A DNA stretch of 64,000 nucleotides from Flavobacterium sp. (GTDB lineage Bacteria; Bacteroidota; Bacteroidia; Flavobacteriales; Flavobacteriaceae), in NCBI GenBank assembly GCA_018883065.1, contig VEQT01000001.1, forward strand, positions 33,028 to 97,027, in the 5' to 3' direction. The notes below the pieces were generated by a model that did not search any database, was not told where the DNA came from, and saw only the letters and a list, made by a program, of their open reading frames with translations. Shown here in pieces: positions 1-12,100 of the stretch. Position numbers and translations under genes: made by a program. Every line of letters starts with the position of its first letter. The first letter of the stretch is position 1.

Positions 1-982
1 TTACCAAGGAGGTTCACCTGTATTGTTTGAACATTTATTTTGGTTTTTAGGTCACCCTGAGGTGTACATTATCTTATTGCCTGCTCTTGGAATTACATCT
101 GAAGTAATTGCTACTAATTCACGTAAACCCATTTTTGGTTATCGTGCCATGATTATGTCAATCCTAGCTATTGCTTTTTTATCAACAATTGTATGGGGTC
201 ACCACATGTTTATTTCAGGCATGAACCCGTTTTTAGGATCTGTATTTACCTTTACAACTTTGCTTATTGCCATTCCATCAGCTGTTAAAGCATTTAATTA
301 CATCACCACTTTGTGGAAAGGTAATTTGCAGTTGAACCCAGCCATGTTGTTCTCAATTGGTCTAGTTTCTACTTTTATTACTGGAGGATTAACAGGAATT
401 ATTTTAGGAGACAGCACACTTGACATCAATGTGCATGATACTTACTTTGTGGTTGCACACTTCCACCTTGTTATGGGTATATCTGCGCTTTATGGCATGT
501 TTGCTGGAATTTACCATTGGTTTCCAAAAATGTTCGGTAGAATGTTGAACAAGAATATGGGTTATATCCATTTCTGGGTAACGGCAGTATGTGCCTATGG
601 TGTGTTTTTCCCTATGCACTTTATCGGATTAGCAGGTTTGCCAAGACGTTATTATACCAATACTAATTTCCCTCTTTTTGACGATTTACAAAATGTGAAT
701 GTATTGATTACAACTTTCGCTTTAATTGGTGGAGCCTTTCAATTGGTTTTCTTGTATAACTTTTTCAGCAGTATTTTTTATGGTGAGAGAACAGTTCAAA
801 ACCCATGGAAGTCGAATACATTAGAATGGACTGCGCCAATTGAACACATCCACGGGAACTGGCATGGTGAAATTCCTCACGTTCACCGTTGGCCATATGA
901 CTACAGCAAACCTGGTCATGACGATGATTTTGTCCCACAAAATGTACCGATGAAACCCGGAGAAGAAGAATTACATCACTAA
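1..982 (+). CDS. ctaD: Cytochrome c oxidase subunit I, C-terminal part (5' truncated by window edge)
   Basis: Catalytic subunit of a heme-copper terminal oxidase in the cytoplasmic membrane, which reduces O2 to water and pumps protons. The reading frame is open from base 2, so the gene begins outside the window and about 326 residues are visible. HPEVY at 53-67 carries a CuB histidine and the cross-linked tyrosine. WGHHMF at about 194-211 supplies the other two CuB histidines, and AHFHLVMG near 455-480 the heme ligands. The hydrophilic tail rich in His and Pro is usual for Bacteroidota versions. The other oxidase genes lie 16 kb downstream at 17.3-22.4 kb, so the locus is split. A strong terminator follows. 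Confidence 0.97.
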   Translation, partial: YQGGSPVLFEHLFWFLGHPEVYIILLPALGITSEVIATNSRKPIFGYRAMIMSILAIAFLSTIVWGHHMFISGMNPFLGSVFTFTTLLIAIPSAVKAFNYITTLWKGNLQLNPAMLFSIGLVSTFITGGLTGIILGDSTLDINVHDTYFVVAHFHLVMGISALYGMFAGIYHWFPKMFGRMLNKNMGYIHFWVTAVCAYGVFFPMHFIGLAGLPRRYYTNTNFPLFDDLQNVNVLITTFALIGGAFQLVFLYNFFSSIFYGERTVQNPWKSNTLEWTAPIEHIHGNWHGEIPHVHRWPYDYSKPGHDDDFVPQNVPMKPGEEELHH

Positions 983-990
983 AATATACT

Positions 991-1018
991 AAGCCTTTCC
1001 TTACCGAAAGGCTTTTTT
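991..1018 (+). terminator. Rho-independent terminator after ctaD
   Basis: A 9-bp perfect stem AAGCCTTTC/GAAAGGCTT (991-999 with 1006-1014) with a 6-nt loop runs directly into six T residues. Confidence 0.9.
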
Positions 1019-1036
1019 ATTCCTTATTCAATTCCC

Positions 1037-1044
1037 TATATTTG
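1037..1044 (+). promoter_or_regulatory. -7 promoter box of ruvB
   Basis: TATATTTG matches the Bacteroidota TAnnTTTG -7 element. Its last base lies only 4 nt before the ruvB ATG, which implies a very short leader or a leaderless mRNA. No convincing -33 TTG is seen. Confidence 0.6.
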
Positions 1045-1048
1045 TTTC

Positions 1049-2071
1049 ATGAACGAGCATTTAAATCCAACCAATACCAATTTCAACCCCGAAGAGTTAG
1101 ATCTTGAAAAAAAATTACGCCCATTGGCTTTTGATGATTTTTCAGGACAGGAGCAAATACTAGACAACCTAAAAGTATTTGTTGAAGCCGCCAATCAACG
1201 CAACGAGGCGCTTGATCACACTTTATTTCACGGGCCCCCGGGCTTAGGAAAAACCACCTTGGCCAATATTTTGGCTAATGAATTGGGTGTAGGTATTAAA
1301 ATAACCTCAGGACCTGTGTTAGATAAACCAGGTGACTTGGCTGGCTTACTGACTAATTTAGATGATCGTGATGTATTGTTTATTGACGAAATCCATCGCC
1401 TTAGTCCAATCGTTGAAGAATATTTGTATTCGGCCATGGAAGATTTCAAGATTGATATCATGATCGAATCGGGACCCAATGCACGCACAGTTCAAATTAA
1501 TTTAAATCCATTCACATTGGTTGGGGCCACAACACGTTCGGGTTTGCTTACTGCTCCAATGCGTGCTCGATTTGGTATACAAAGTCGATTACAGTATTAC
1601 AATACGGAGTTGCTTACTACCATTGTTCAACGCAGCTCTTCCATTTTAAAAATGCCTATATCCATGGAGGCCGCCATTGAAATTGCTGGACGAAGTCGAG
1701 GAACTCCTCGTATTGCCAACGCCTTATTGCGCAGGGTACGCGATTTTGCACAAATAAAAGGAAATGGAACCATCGACATACAAATAGCCAAGTATGCACT
1801 TGAGGCACTTCATGTTGATTTGCATGGTCTTGACGAAATGGATAATAAAATATTGCTTACTATTATTGATAAATTTAAAGGAGGTCCTGTTGGTTTATCT
1901 ACCCTAGCAACTGCCGTCTCAGAAAGCAGCGAAACCATCGAAGAAGTCTATGAACCCTTTTTAATCCAAGAGGGATTCATTATGCGTACACCGCGTGGCC
2001 GTGAAGTTACCGAGAAAGCCTACCGTCATTTGGGCATTAGCAGACCAGCTGTGCAAGGGGGCTTGTTTTAG
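1049..2071 (+). CDS. ruvB: Holliday junction branch migration helicase RuvB
   Basis: ATPase motor of the RuvAB complex, which drives branch migration of Holliday junctions during recombinational repair in the cytoplasm. It has 340 residues, the family's normal length. Walker A GPPGLGKT is at residues 62-69 and Walker B LFIDEIH at 110-116. The arginine-finger/sensor region contains [18 protein letters not shown], and a C-terminal winged helix ends in [16 protein letters not shown]. The start is an ATG just after a -7 box. Its partner ruvA lies 3.5 kb downstream in its own transcription unit, so the two are not co-transcribed here. Confidence 0.97.
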   Translation: MNEHLNPTNTNFNPEELDLEKKLRPLAFDDFSGQEQILDNLKVFVEAANQRNEALDHTLFHGPPGLGKTTLANILANELGVGIKITSGPVLDKPGDLAGLLTNLDDRDVLFIDEIHRLSPIVEEYLYSAMEDFKIDIMIESGPNARTVQINLNPFTLVGATTRSGLLTAPMRARFGIQSRLQYYNTELLTTIVQRSSSILKMPISMEAAIEIAGRSRGTPRIANALLRRVRDFAQIKGNGTIDIQIAKYALEALHVDLHGLDEMDNKILLTIIDKFKGGPVGLSTLATAVSESSETIEEVYEPFLIQEGFIMRTPRGREVTEKAYRHLGISRPAVQGGLF

Positions 2072-2078
2072 GGCATTT

Positions 2079-2135
2079 CCTCGTTTTGCCAAACGAGGTC
2101 GTGCTTTTCGCACTCGCTTTTTTGTTACACAAAAA
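2079..2135 (+). repeat. Palindromic repeat element between ruvB and queG
   Basis: Three hairpins lie back to back: CCTCGTTT/AAACGAGG (2079-2086 with 2091-2098), GTGC/GCAC (2101-2104 with 2110-2113) and TTTTTGT/ACAAAAA (2119-2125 with 2129-2135). The layout resembles short palindromic intergenic repeats I recall from flavobacterial genomes; that family assignment is recollection, not a search. The element can be read as protein in the queG frame, which artificially extends that open frame upstream to 1995. Confidence 0.6.
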
Positions 2136-2162
2136 GAGCTCAAACATTCGCTTCAATCCCTA

Positions 2163-3092
2163 ATGCAAATGATCAACAATAAAACCAACTACACTCAATT
2201 GATCAAATCCGAAGCCCAACGCCTCGGTTTTTTGTCCTGTGGCGTTTCTAAATCAGGTTTTTTAGAATCCGAAGCCCCGCGCTTAGAACGTTGGCTCAAT
2301 CAAAATTACCACGGTGAAATGGCTTATATGGCCAATCATTTTGACAAGCGCTTAAACCCAAATTTGTTGGTTGATGGAGCCAAAAGTGTCATATCATTAT
2401 TACTCAATTATTATCCAGAAACACCCCAAATTGAAGATTCCTACAAAATTTCGAAGTACGCCTACGGACAAGATTACCATACGGTTATAAAATCTAAATT
2501 AAAAGAACTGTTGCAATTTATTCAAACCGAAATCGGCGAAGTAAACGGGAGGGCTTTTGTCGATTCGGCACCGGTTTTAGACAAGGCCTGGGCAGCCAAA
2601 AGCGGCCTTGGATGGGTAGGCAAAAACAGCAACCTGATTACCCAACAAGTGGGTTCGTTTTATTTTATTGCTGAGTTGATTGTCGATCTCGAATTGGATT
2701 ATGACTCGCCTACTACCGATCATTGCGGTACGTGTACGGCCTGTCTTGATGCCTGTCCAACTCAAGCTATAGTGGCGCCTTATGTGGTCGATGGCAGCAA
2801 ATGCATCTCATACTTTACCATTGAACTCAAAAATGAAATGCCAGTCGAGATGAAGGGCCAATGGAACGATTGGATTTTTGGTTGTGATGTGTGTCAGGAT
2901 GTGTGTCCGTGGAATCGATTTTCTAAACCACATGCGGAACCCGAGTTTCAAGCTAACCCCGAATTATTGTCCCTTACCAAAAAAGATTGGGAAGAAATTA
3001 CCCAAGAAACATTTGGCGTTTTAGCCAAAAATTCACCCCTCAAGAGAGCCAAGTGGGAGGGAATCAAACGCAATATTGATTTCTTGAAATAA
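2163..3092 (+). CDS. queG: Epoxyqueuosine reductase QueG
   Basis: Cobalamin- and Fe-S-dependent enzyme that reduces epoxyqueuosine to queuosine in the tRNA wobble position, the last step of queuosine synthesis. There are 309 residues from the ATG at 2163 (a second ATG at 2169 is possible). The open frame extends further upstream, but that part is repeat DNA and overlaps ruv[19 protein letters not shown] carries the active-site Asp region. Two 4Fe-4S motifs are visible: [13 protein letters not shown] near residue 188 and [11 protein letters not shown] near residue 240. It lies just downstream of ruvB and may be transcribed through the hairpin element. Confidence 0.93.
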   Translation: MQMINNKTNYTQLIKSEAQRLGFLSCGVSKSGFLESEAPRLERWLNQNYHGEMAYMANHFDKRLNPNLLVDGAKSVISLLLNYYPETPQIEDSYKISKYAYGQDYHTVIKSKLKELLQFIQTEIGEVNGRAFVDSAPVLDKAWAAKSGLGWVGKNSNLITQQVGSFYFIAELIVDLELDYDSPTTDHCGTCTACLDACPTQAIVAPYVVDGSKCISYFTIELKNEMPVEMKGQWNDWIFGCDVCQDVCPWNRFSKPHAEPEFQANPELLSLTKKDWEEITQETFGVLAKNSPLKRAKWEGIKRNIDFLK

Positions 3093-3179
3093 CTTTTTTA
3101 GCCAATAACTTGATTGAAAGTACAGCTGAATAATAGCAAAAGAAACCACCAAAAAATTTCCATTTTTCATTGATACTGC

Positions 3180-3187
3180 TACCTTTG
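3180..3187 (+). promoter_or_regulatory. -7 promoter box of maeB
   Basis: TACCTTTG fits TAnnTTTG, 26 nt before the maeB ATG. No clear -33 TTG at the expected spacing. Confidence 0.5.
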
Positions 3188-3213
3188 CGAGTCGCAATAA
3201 ATCCAAGTTGACC

Positions 3214-5508
3214 ATGAGTACTAGTAAAAGAAGAGAAGCACTTTTATATCACGCCAAGCCCACTCCGGGAAAAATCCAAGTGGTTCCCACCAAAAAATAT
3301 GCCACCCAACGCGATCTATCATTGGCCTATTCTCCTGGAGTTGCTGAGCCTTGTTTGGAGATTGCTAAAGACATCAACAACGTGTACAAGTATACCGCAA
3401 AAGGTAATCTTGTTGCAGTAATCACAAACGGTACAGCTGTATTGGGTTTAGGCGATATTGGTCCAGAAGCATCAAAGCCAGTTATGGAAGGGAAGGCCTT
3501 GTTGTTTAAAATTTTTGCTGACATTGATGTATTTGATATCGAAATTGATACAAAGGACATCGATGCGTTTATTGAAACAGTTAAAAATATTGCTCCCACA
3601 TTTGGTGGAATCAATTTAGAGGATATCAAAGCACCGGAGTCTTTTGAGATTGAACAGCGTTTGGTTGCTGAGCTCAATATTCCGGTTATGCACGACGACC
3701 AACACGGAACGGCAATCATTTCGTCAGCGGCCTTGTTAAATGCCTTGGAGCTTGCGAACAAGAAAATCGAAGATGTAAAAATTGTGGTTTCGGGAGCTGG
3801 CTCTGCTGCTCTGGCTTGCGCCAATTTGTATGTTTTATTGGGTGTAAAGCCGGATCATATTATCATGTTTGATAAGGATGGTTTGCTATCAAATGATCGC
3901 ACCGATTTGTCAGATTTACAACGGCGTTATTCTAAGGAATTTAAAGGACTTACTTTGGCTCAGGCAATGCATGGTGCCGATGTCTTTTTAGGATTATCTG
4001 CCGGAAATATATTGACACCCGAAATGTTATTGGGTATGGCCAAAGATCCGATTGTTTTTGCCATGGCTAATCCTGTTCCAGAAATAGATTACGATTTGGC
4101 CATTGCCACCCGCAAAGACATTATCATGGCCACCGGACGATCCGATCATCCCAACCAAGTAAATAACGTGTTGGGCTTTCCATACATTTTTAGAGGTGCA
4201 CTTGATGTGCGGGCAACTAAAATTAATGAAGCCATGAAAATGGCCGCTGTCAAGGCCTTGGCCGCCCTAGCCAAAGAATCAGTACCTGAACAAGTTAATA
4301 TTGCCTATGGCGAAACCAAATTGGTTTTTGGTCGCGATTACATTATACCCAAGCCTTTCGACCCACGTTTAATCACAATGGTAGCGCCAGCGGTAGCGCG
4401 AGCAGCTATGGAATCGGGGGTAGCAACCAATCCAATTTATGATTGGAACAAGTACGAAGAAGAATTATTAGAACGATTGGGTTCAGACAATAAAATGGTG
4501 CGTTTGCTTACCAATCGAGCAAAAACTGATCCCAAACGCGTTGTTTTTGCTGAGGCCGATCAATTAGCTGTACTCAAAGCAGCTCAAATAGTGTATGAAG
4601 AAGGCATTGGATATCCAATTTTATTGGGTAATCGTGAACACATCTTAGAACTCAAAGAAGAACTGGGTTTTGATGCAGATGTGCCAATTTATGATCCCAA
4701 AACGAAAGAAGAGGATGTCCGTCGCTTGCATTATGCCGATATATTTTGGAATTCAAGACGCCGAAGAGGCATATCATTATTAGATGCACAAAAGTGGATG
4801 AGGGAGCGCAATTATTTTGCAGCAATGATGATCAATGAAGGGGAGGCAGATGCACTTGTAACGGGCTATTCTCGCAGTTATCCGCTTGTTGTGAAACCCA
4901 TGATGCAACTCATTGGTAAGGCGCCGGGAATTTCATTGATTGCCACCACTAACATGATGATGACTAATCGTGGCCCAATGTTTTTATCGGACACCGCTAT
5001 CAACCCCAATCCTTCAGCCGATGATTTGGCAAAGATTGCGTTAATGACAGCCAAAACAGTTCGCATGTTTGGTATGGAACCCGTAATCGCGATGGTTTCT
5101 TTTTCAAATTTTGGCTCATCAGCCGATAGTAGTGCCTCAAAAGTGAGAGAAGCGGTAGCGTATTTGCATCAGGAACACCCAGAACTTATTGTTGATGGTG
5201 AAATCCAAGCAGATTTTGCGTTAAATCCAGACATGCTTAAGGAAAAGTTTCCGTTCTCAAAATTAGCTGACCACAAAGTAAACACGCTGGTTTTTCCTAA
5301 TTTGGAATCAGCAAACATTACCTATAAATTATTAAAAGAACTGTATAAAGTAGATTCAATTGGTCCAATTATGCTAGGCATGGCCAAACCAGTTCACATT
5401 TTTCAGTTGGGAGCAAGTGTTGAAGAGATGGTCAACATGGCTGCAGTAGCTGTGGTTGATGCACAAGAAAAAGCCAAACGACAACGAGAATTACAAACAA
5501 CTAATTAG
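3214..5508 (+). CDS. maeB: NADP-dependent malic enzyme with phosphotransacetylase-like domain (MaeB type)
   Basis: Oxidative decarboxylation of malate to pyruvate, supplying NADPH and pyruvate in the cytoplasm. It has 764 residues from ATG 3214; an in-frame TTG at 3208 is less likely. The N-terminal half (about 1-420) is the malic enzyme: YSPGVAEPC, GLGDIGPEASKPVMEGKA, the catalytic region NLEDIKAPESF, HDDQHGTAI and the nucleotide-binding GAGSAALACANL. The C-terminal half (about 430-764) resembles phosphate acetyltransferase and in this family acts as a regulatory domain. The length is typical of the MaeB fusion. It stands alone between queG and ruvA with its own -7 box. Confidence 0.95.
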   Translation: MSTSKRREALLYHAKPTPGKIQVVPTKKYATQRDLSLAYSPGVAEPCLEIAKDINNVYKYTAKGNLVAVITNGTAVLGLGDIGPEASKPVMEGKALLFKIFADIDVFDIEIDTKDIDAFIETVKNIAPTFGGINLEDIKAPESFEIEQRLVAELNIPVMHDDQHGTAIISSAALLNALELANKKIEDVKIVVSGAGSAALACANLYVLLGVKPDHIIMFDKDGLLSNDRTDLSDLQRRYSKEFKGLTLAQAMHGADVFLGLSAGNILTPEMLLGMAKDPIVFAMANPVPEIDYDLAIATRKDIIMATGRSDHPNQVNNVLGFPYIFRGALDVRATKINEAMKMAAVKALAALAKESVPEQVNIAYGETKLVFGRDYIIPKPFDPRLITMVAPAVARAAMESGVATNPIYDWNKYEEELLERLGSDNKMVRLLTNRAKTDPKRVVFAEADQLAVLKAAQIVYEEGIGYPILLGNREHILELKEELGFDADVPIYDPKTKEEDVRRLHYADIFWNSRRRRGISLLDAQKWMRERNYFAAMMINEGEADALVTGYSRSYPLVVKPMMQLIGKAPGISLIATTNMMMTNRGPMFLSDTAINPNPSADDLAKIALMTAKTVRMFGMEPVIAMVSFSNFGSSADSSASKVREAVAYLHQEHPELIVDGEIQADFALNPDMLKEKFPFSKLADHKVNTLVFPNLESANITYKLLKELYKVDSIGPIMLGMAKPVHIFQLGASVEEMVNMAAVAVVDAQEKAKRQRELQTTN

Positions 5509-5544
5509 CCAATAAATTCATGGCCTGTAGCCAATTCTTTTTTC

Positions 5545-5552
5545 TATATTTG
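5545..5552 (+). promoter_or_regulatory. -7 promoter box of the ruvA-sprA unit
   Basis: TATATTTG matches TAnnTTTG and ends 17 nt before the ruvA ATG. The -33 element is not obvious. Confidence 0.6.
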
Positions 5553-5569
5553 GTTCGATTTCATTCAGT

Positions 5570-6151
5570 ATGATTGCACACATTCAAGGTAAATTAGTTG
5601 AGAAAACCCCCACAGACGTTGTCATTGATTGTGGTGGGGTTGGATATCACATTCATATTTCATTGCATACCTATGCGCTTTTGCCACAAAGTGATTTTGT
5701 AAAACTCTATACCTATCTTCAAATCAAGGAAGATGCGCATTCGCTTTTTGGTTTTGTCGAAAAATCAGAGCGGGAGCTTTTTAAGTTGTTATTGTCTGTT
5801 TCGGGTATTGGAGCAAGTATAGCACGAACTATGTTGTCTTCATTAGATCCAAAGCAAATTATACAAGCATTAGCTTTAGGTGATGTTGCAACTATTCAAT
5901 CCATAAAAGGAATTGGACTCAAAACAGCCCAACGCGCCATCTTAGATTTAAAAGAGAAAGTGGTTAAAATCTATCAAATTGATGAAGTTTCTTTGTCGTC
6001 AAACAATACAAACAAAGACGAAGCGTTATCTGCTTTGGAAGTTTTAGGGTTTAATCGAAAAATAGCCGAAAAAGTAGTTGATCGATTGGCAAAAGATAGC
6101 CCAGATGCTAGTGTAGAGGCCTTGATAAAGTTGGCTTTGAAAAATTTATAA
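5570..6151 (+). CDS. ruvA: Holliday junction DNA-binding protein RuvA
   Basis: Junction-recognition subunit of RuvAB; a tetramer holds the four-way junction for RuvB. It has 193 residues, the normal size. An OB-fold N-terminus (MIAHIQGKLVEKTPT, GYHIHIS) is followed by helix-hairpin-helix segments around LLSVSGIGASIARTML and IQSIKGIGLKTAQRAI, then a C-terminal RuvB-binding domain after a linker near residue 145. The stop is 3 nt before the sprA start, so ruvA and sprA are probably one transcript, an arrangement I recall from other flavobacteria. Confidence 0.96.
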   Translation: MIAHIQGKLVEKTPTDVVIDCGGVGYHIHISLHTYALLPQSDFVKLYTYLQIKEDAHSLFGFVEKSERELFKLLLSVSGIGASIARTMLSSLDPKQIIQALALGDVATIQSIKGIGLKTAQRAILDLKEKVVKIYQIDEVSLSSNNTNKDEALSALEVLGFNRKIAEKVVDRLAKDSPDASVEALIKLALKNL

Positions 6152-6154
6152 TTT

Positions 6155-9100
6155 GTGAAAAATAATTACCCGTTCATACGTATTCCTAAACTACTGCATT
6201 TCCTAGTTGGTCTTGTTTTTTTATGTGCGTTTCAAGCAAGTGCACAAGTAGAAGAGGAGGAGCCCGAAGACTCGATTAAAACGGGCAGCAGCTTGGGTAA
6301 ACTTACCCTCAAAAATCCGCCCAGCGTATTAGAAGCCTATACGTATGATCCCGTTACCGATCGGTATGTATATACCAATTCGGTTGATGGATTTAATATT
6401 AGTTATCCCATTATTTTAACGCCTAAAGAATACGACCAATTGGTATTGCGGGAATCCATGCGCAACTATTTCAAAAAGAAGGGCGACGCTATGGATGGTA
6501 AAAAAGAAGGGTCAGAAGAAGCAAAACGCGACTTACTCCCCCGCTATTATGTAAATTCTGGATTTTTTAGTTCGATTTTTGGAAGCAACACCATCGACGT
6601 TAAGCCATCTGGTTCGGTTGAAATTGACTTGGGATTGCGTTACACCAAATTAGATAATCCCGCCATTTCTCCCAGAAACAGAACCGCTACCACCTTTGAT
6701 TTTAATCAGCGAATCAGCATGAGTTTGATGGGTAAAGTAGGAACCCGTTTGCAGGTAACAGCTAATTATGACACTCAGTCCACCTTTGCATTTCAGAACG
6801 CAGTAAAATTAGAATACACCCCTACTGAAGATGATATTGTTCAAAAAATTGAAGTAGGTAACGTGAGTTTGCCACTAAACAGTTCGTTGATTCGTGGAGC
6901 ACAGAGTTTATTTGGTGTAAAAGCATTGTTGCAATTTGGCAAAACCAGTGTAACCGGTATTTTCTCTGAGCAAAAATCACAAACCAAATCGGTTACTGCT
7001 CAAGGCGGGGGTACCATCCAAGATTTTGAACTGTTTGCATTGGATTATGACTCCGACCGCCACTTTTTCCTTTCGCAATACTTTCGCAACAAATATGATG
7101 GAGCATTAAAAAACTACCCCTTTATTGACAGCCGAGTGCAAATCACAAGACTTGAAGTATGGGTAACCAATAGACAAAACAGGATATCCAATACCAATAA
7201 TAACCTGCGAAATATTATAGCATTACAGGATTTAGGGGAATCACAAATTCCAAACGTACCCGATACCGATGTGGTAATTACACCCAATACCACGGGTTTC
7301 TTTTTGGTTGATCCCAATTCGCCCGTGGACAACAAAAACAACAAATACGATCCGAGTCTTATTAACACAGGAGGCGGTTATTTGAATCCACAAATTCGTG
7401 AAATTGCAACTGCTGGACAAGGTTTTACAGGAGTTGTAGGTGTAGAAGCACAAGATTATGCCAAGTTAGAGAATGCCCGTAAATTAAACACCAACGAATT
7501 CTCGTTTAATCCCCAATTGGGATACATTTCCTTACAACAACGGTTGGCCAATGACGAGGTTTTAGCAGTTGCGTACCAATATACCATTGGCGATCAAGTA
7601 TATCAAGTGGGTGAATTTGGAAATGATGGGGTTGATGCAACGCAGGTAGGTACCACAGATGGCAATACCGGTCAGCCTTCGATTACCAGTCAAACCCTAT
7701 TGTTGAAAATGCTAAAAAGTAACCTCACAAATGTTGAAGCCCCCATTTGGAATTTGATGATGAAAAACATTTATCAAATTCCCGGAGCTTATCAGTTGCA
7801 GCAGGACGACTTTAAATTCAATATTTTCTATGCCGATCCCTCTCCGCTGAATTACATCAAACCACTTGATGGAACACCATTCCCGTCAAATCCTTTGCCA
7901 GAGAATCGCTTGGCTGAAACGCCATTATTAAAGGTGTTTAATTTAGACAAGTTAAACATAACCAATGATCCACAAATTGGTGGCGATGGTTTCTTCGATT
8001 TTTTGCCTGGACTCACCGTTGATCCGCAAAATGGACGAATTATTTTTACCGCTGTAGAGCCATTCGGAAAATTAATTTTCAACAAATTACGACTCAACGA
8101 TACAGAAAATTACGACGGAAATCCTACCTCTTTGTTGGACTACAATGACAACCAACGCAAGTATGTGTTTAAAAGTTTGTATGACCAAACCCAAGCAACT
8201 GCCTTACAAGAAAGCGCTAAAAACAAATATCTACTTAAAGGAAAATTCAAATCAACAGGTGGTGACGGGATTCCCATCGGGGCCTTTAATGTGCCAAAAG
8301 GATCTGTAGTAGTTACCGCTGGTGGAAGAATTTTAGTAGAAGGAGTTGATTACAGTGTGAATTACCAAGCGGGTCGGGTTCAAATTTTAGATCCAGCTTT
8401 GCAGGCCTCTAACACCCCCATTGAAGTTTCGGTAGAAAACAATTCTACTTTTGGTCAACAAACTCGACGCTTTATGGGATTTAATGTGGAGCACAAGTTT
8501 TCTGAAAAATTTGTTGTAGGCGGTACTTTTTTAAAAATGACAGAGCGCCCCATGACCACAAAATCATCCTATGGGCAAGAATCAGTAAACAATACCATTT
8601 TTGGGGTTAATACCAATTTCTCTACCGATGTTCCTTTATTAACGCGCTGGGTTAATAAGTTGCCCAATATGGATACCGATGTGCCGTCCACCTTTTCCTT
8701 GAGAGGAGAAGTTGCATTCTTAAAACCGGAGGCTTCTCAAGGGGATCAATTTGGTGGTGAAGCAACCATTTATGTAGATGATTTTGAGGGATCTCAGTCC
8801 AATATTGATTTGCGTACCCCTACTTCTTGGACGTTAAGTTCAACACCCGTAACAACCGTAAAAGATTTTAATGAAGGTGCAGCAGGATTAGCCTATGGCG
8901 AAAAACGCGCCAAATTGAGTTGGTATAGCATTGACCCTATTTTTTATACACAACGGCCGGGTGGCATTTCTATAGACGATATTTCATCCAATAAAACTCG
9001 ACGAATTTTTAGTCAAGAATTATATCCCAATACCGATATCGCTGTGGGACAAAGTCAGGTGATCAACACGTTTGATTTAACGTATTATCCCAAAGAACGC

Positions 9101-12100
9101 GGTCCATACAACAACAATCCATTTGCCACAAACCTAAATGAGTTGCCCAATCCAAAGGATAACTTTGGCGGAATCACACGGTCTTTAAACTCCACCAATT
9201 TTGAGCAAGGCAATGTAGAGTACATTCAGTTTTGGATGTTAGATCCCTATGTTGGAAATGATGTTACACCCCAAGAATTAGCCAATCCCGGAAAAATTGT
9301 TTTCAATTTGGGTTCTATTTCCGAGGATATTTTAAAGGATGGAAGAAAACAGTTTGAAAATGGATTGCCTGAAGTGGGCTCTACCTTGGCACCCTATTCC
9401 ACACCTTGGGGGAAAGTTCCTGTTTCTCAGTCCTTGTTGTATGCCTTTGATACCAATGAAGGAAACAGACAGGTTCAGGATGTTGGATTTGATGGCTTGG
9501 CTGACGCACAAGAATCTGCCATTTACACCAACTTTGCTGGACTACCCGATCCTGCAGCCGATAATTATTCGTTTTATTTAAGTGAAGCAGGATCAGTTTT
9601 AGACCGGTATAAAAATTACAACGGGATGGAGGGAAATTCCCCCGTGAGTGTTACCGATACCAATCGAGGAAATTCAACTCTTCCCGATGTTGAAGACGTT
9701 AACCGTGACAATACCATGGATGGTTTTAATGCCTACTATGAATACCAAATTGATTTGCAACCCAATATGAACGTGGGTTCTTCTCCTTATGTAACCAATG
9801 TAATGGAAACGGTGGCGCAAACACCAGGCGCTACAGGTGGAGACACTACACCAGCTCGTTGGATTCAATTTAAAATTCCGGTCACTCAATTTCAAGACAA
9901 AGTAGGGCCAATTTCTGATTTTCGTTCCATACGGTTTATGCGTATATACATGACCGATTTTGAGAACCAAATTACACTTCGTTTTGGCGCGTTGGATTTG
10001 GTGAGAGGAGAGTGGCGACGCTACTTGAAATCATTGGATGCAGAAGATGATCAAACCAACGATTTAGATGGAACCGACTTTGATATCGAAACCGTAAATA
10101 TTCAAGAAAATTCTGAGCGACTTCCCATCAATTATATCTCGCCACCAGGCGTAGTACGTGAGCAATTGTTTAACAACAATTCCATCATCAACCAAAATGA
10201 ACAATCCTTGGCGCTGCGTGTAAAAGATTTAGAAACCACTGATTCTAGGGCGGTATTTAAAAACATTAGTGTGGACATGCGCCAATTTAAAAAACTGAAA
10301 ATGTTTATCCACGCCGAGGCATTGGTTGCTGATGCAGCTCCCGTTGCCAACAACGAAATGGTAGGATTTATTCGATTTGGAAACGACTTTACCGAGAACT
10401 TTTACCAAATTGAAATCCCGTTAGAAGTATCTGCAGCCGGATCCAATACACCAGAATTGGTTTGGCCAGAAGCCAATAACATTGATTTACAATTGGATTT
10501 GTTAACCCAACTTAAAATATTGTCTCGTCAACAACCGCCATTGGGACCAAACGAAATATTTTATCAAATGGAAAATCAGTTGGATCCTTCGCGTCCAGCC
10601 AAGTTAAAAATTGGTGTGCGAGGAAATCCAAATTTTGGATTGGTTCGTACCTTGATGGTTGGTATTAAAAACAATACAACTGGCGGTACTGATCCTTCTG
10701 GCGCACCGCTCACTCCAAAAGACGTAAGTGGTGAAGTCTGGTTTAACGAATTGCGTTTGGCCGACATGGACAACAAAGGGGGTATGGCTGCAGTAGTAAA
10801 CATCGATGGTAATATTGCTGATTTTGCAACGGTATCGGCTACCGGAAAAATGAGTACAATCGGTTTTGGTACTTTGGAGCAAGGACCCAACGAACGCAGT
10901 CGTGATGACATGCAGCAATACAACATTGTGACCAATTTAAGTTTGGGTAAATTATTGCCAAAAAAATGGAACATCACCTTGCCATTCAATTATGCGATTG
11001 GCGAAGAAACCATTACCCCACAGTATGATCCTTTTAGTCAGGATATTCGCCTTCAACAATTATTAGATATTACTGCCGACGCCAATGAAAGAGAAAATAT
11101 CCGAAGCCGTGCGATCGATTATACCAAAAGACAAAGCATCAACTTTATTGGCGTGCGAAAAGAGCGTTCGGAAAAACAAAAAACACGTATTTACGATCCC
11201 GAAAACCTCACCTTGTCGTATTCCTACAATGAGGTAAACCGACACAACTACGAAATTGAAAGTTTTAGGGACCAGCAGGTGAGAACAACCGCTGATTATT
11301 CTTTTACCATTCAGCCCAAGCCAGTAGAACCACTCAAGAAAAGTAAATTTTTGAAAAAGAGCGAATATTGGAAAATGTTGCGTGATTTCAATTTTAATTA
11401 CATGCCGTCAACCATTAATTTCAGCAGTACAATTTTGCGTCAATTCAACAAACAACAGTTTCGACAAGTTGATGTTGAAGGAATCCCACTTGATCCGTTA
11501 TACAGAAGAAACTTCTTGTTTAACTACCAGTACGGGTTCAATTACAACATGACCAAGTCGCTTAAATTCAATTACACGGCCACATCCAGTAACATTGTGC
11601 GCAATTATTTAAATGAATTTAATGAACCCGATAATTCGGTAACCATTTGGGATGATTATTGGGATGTGGGTGATCCAAATCAGCATTCACAGCAATTTGT
11701 TGTCAACTATGACATACCAATTAACAAAATTCCTGTTTTAAGTTTTGTGAAATCAACCTATTCCTATACGGGAGATTACAACTGGCAACGTGCCTCCTTG
11801 GCTTTGTCTGAGTTTGTAGATGAAAATGGGGTATCGTACAATTTAGGAAACACCATTCAAAATGCATCCTCACATAAGTTAAATACAACCTTTAACATGG
11901 ATGCCTTTTATAAATACATCGGTCTTTCTAAAAATAAAGGAAAAACACCTGCAAAAACAGCGCAATCTACGGCACCCAAACCCGGACAAAAAGTGGCCAA
12001 CGCTGCGCCTCAGGTGGCCAATGAGGGAAGTTTATTTGTAAATGGATTGATTGGCTTTTTAACTAGTGTGCGAAATATTCAAGCCAACTACACCGAAAAC

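Noticed and set aside
404..619. Antisense frames over cytochrome oxidase, malic enzyme, sprA and mutS (this and many similar ones)
   Set aside because: They lie within strongly conserved coding sequence on the other strand, have no recognisable protein motifs and no promoter, and are expected by chance in long genes.
1995..2162. queG start at 1995
   Set aside because: It would overlap the last 77 bp of ruvB and translate the palindromic repeat; the conserved protein begins at 2163.
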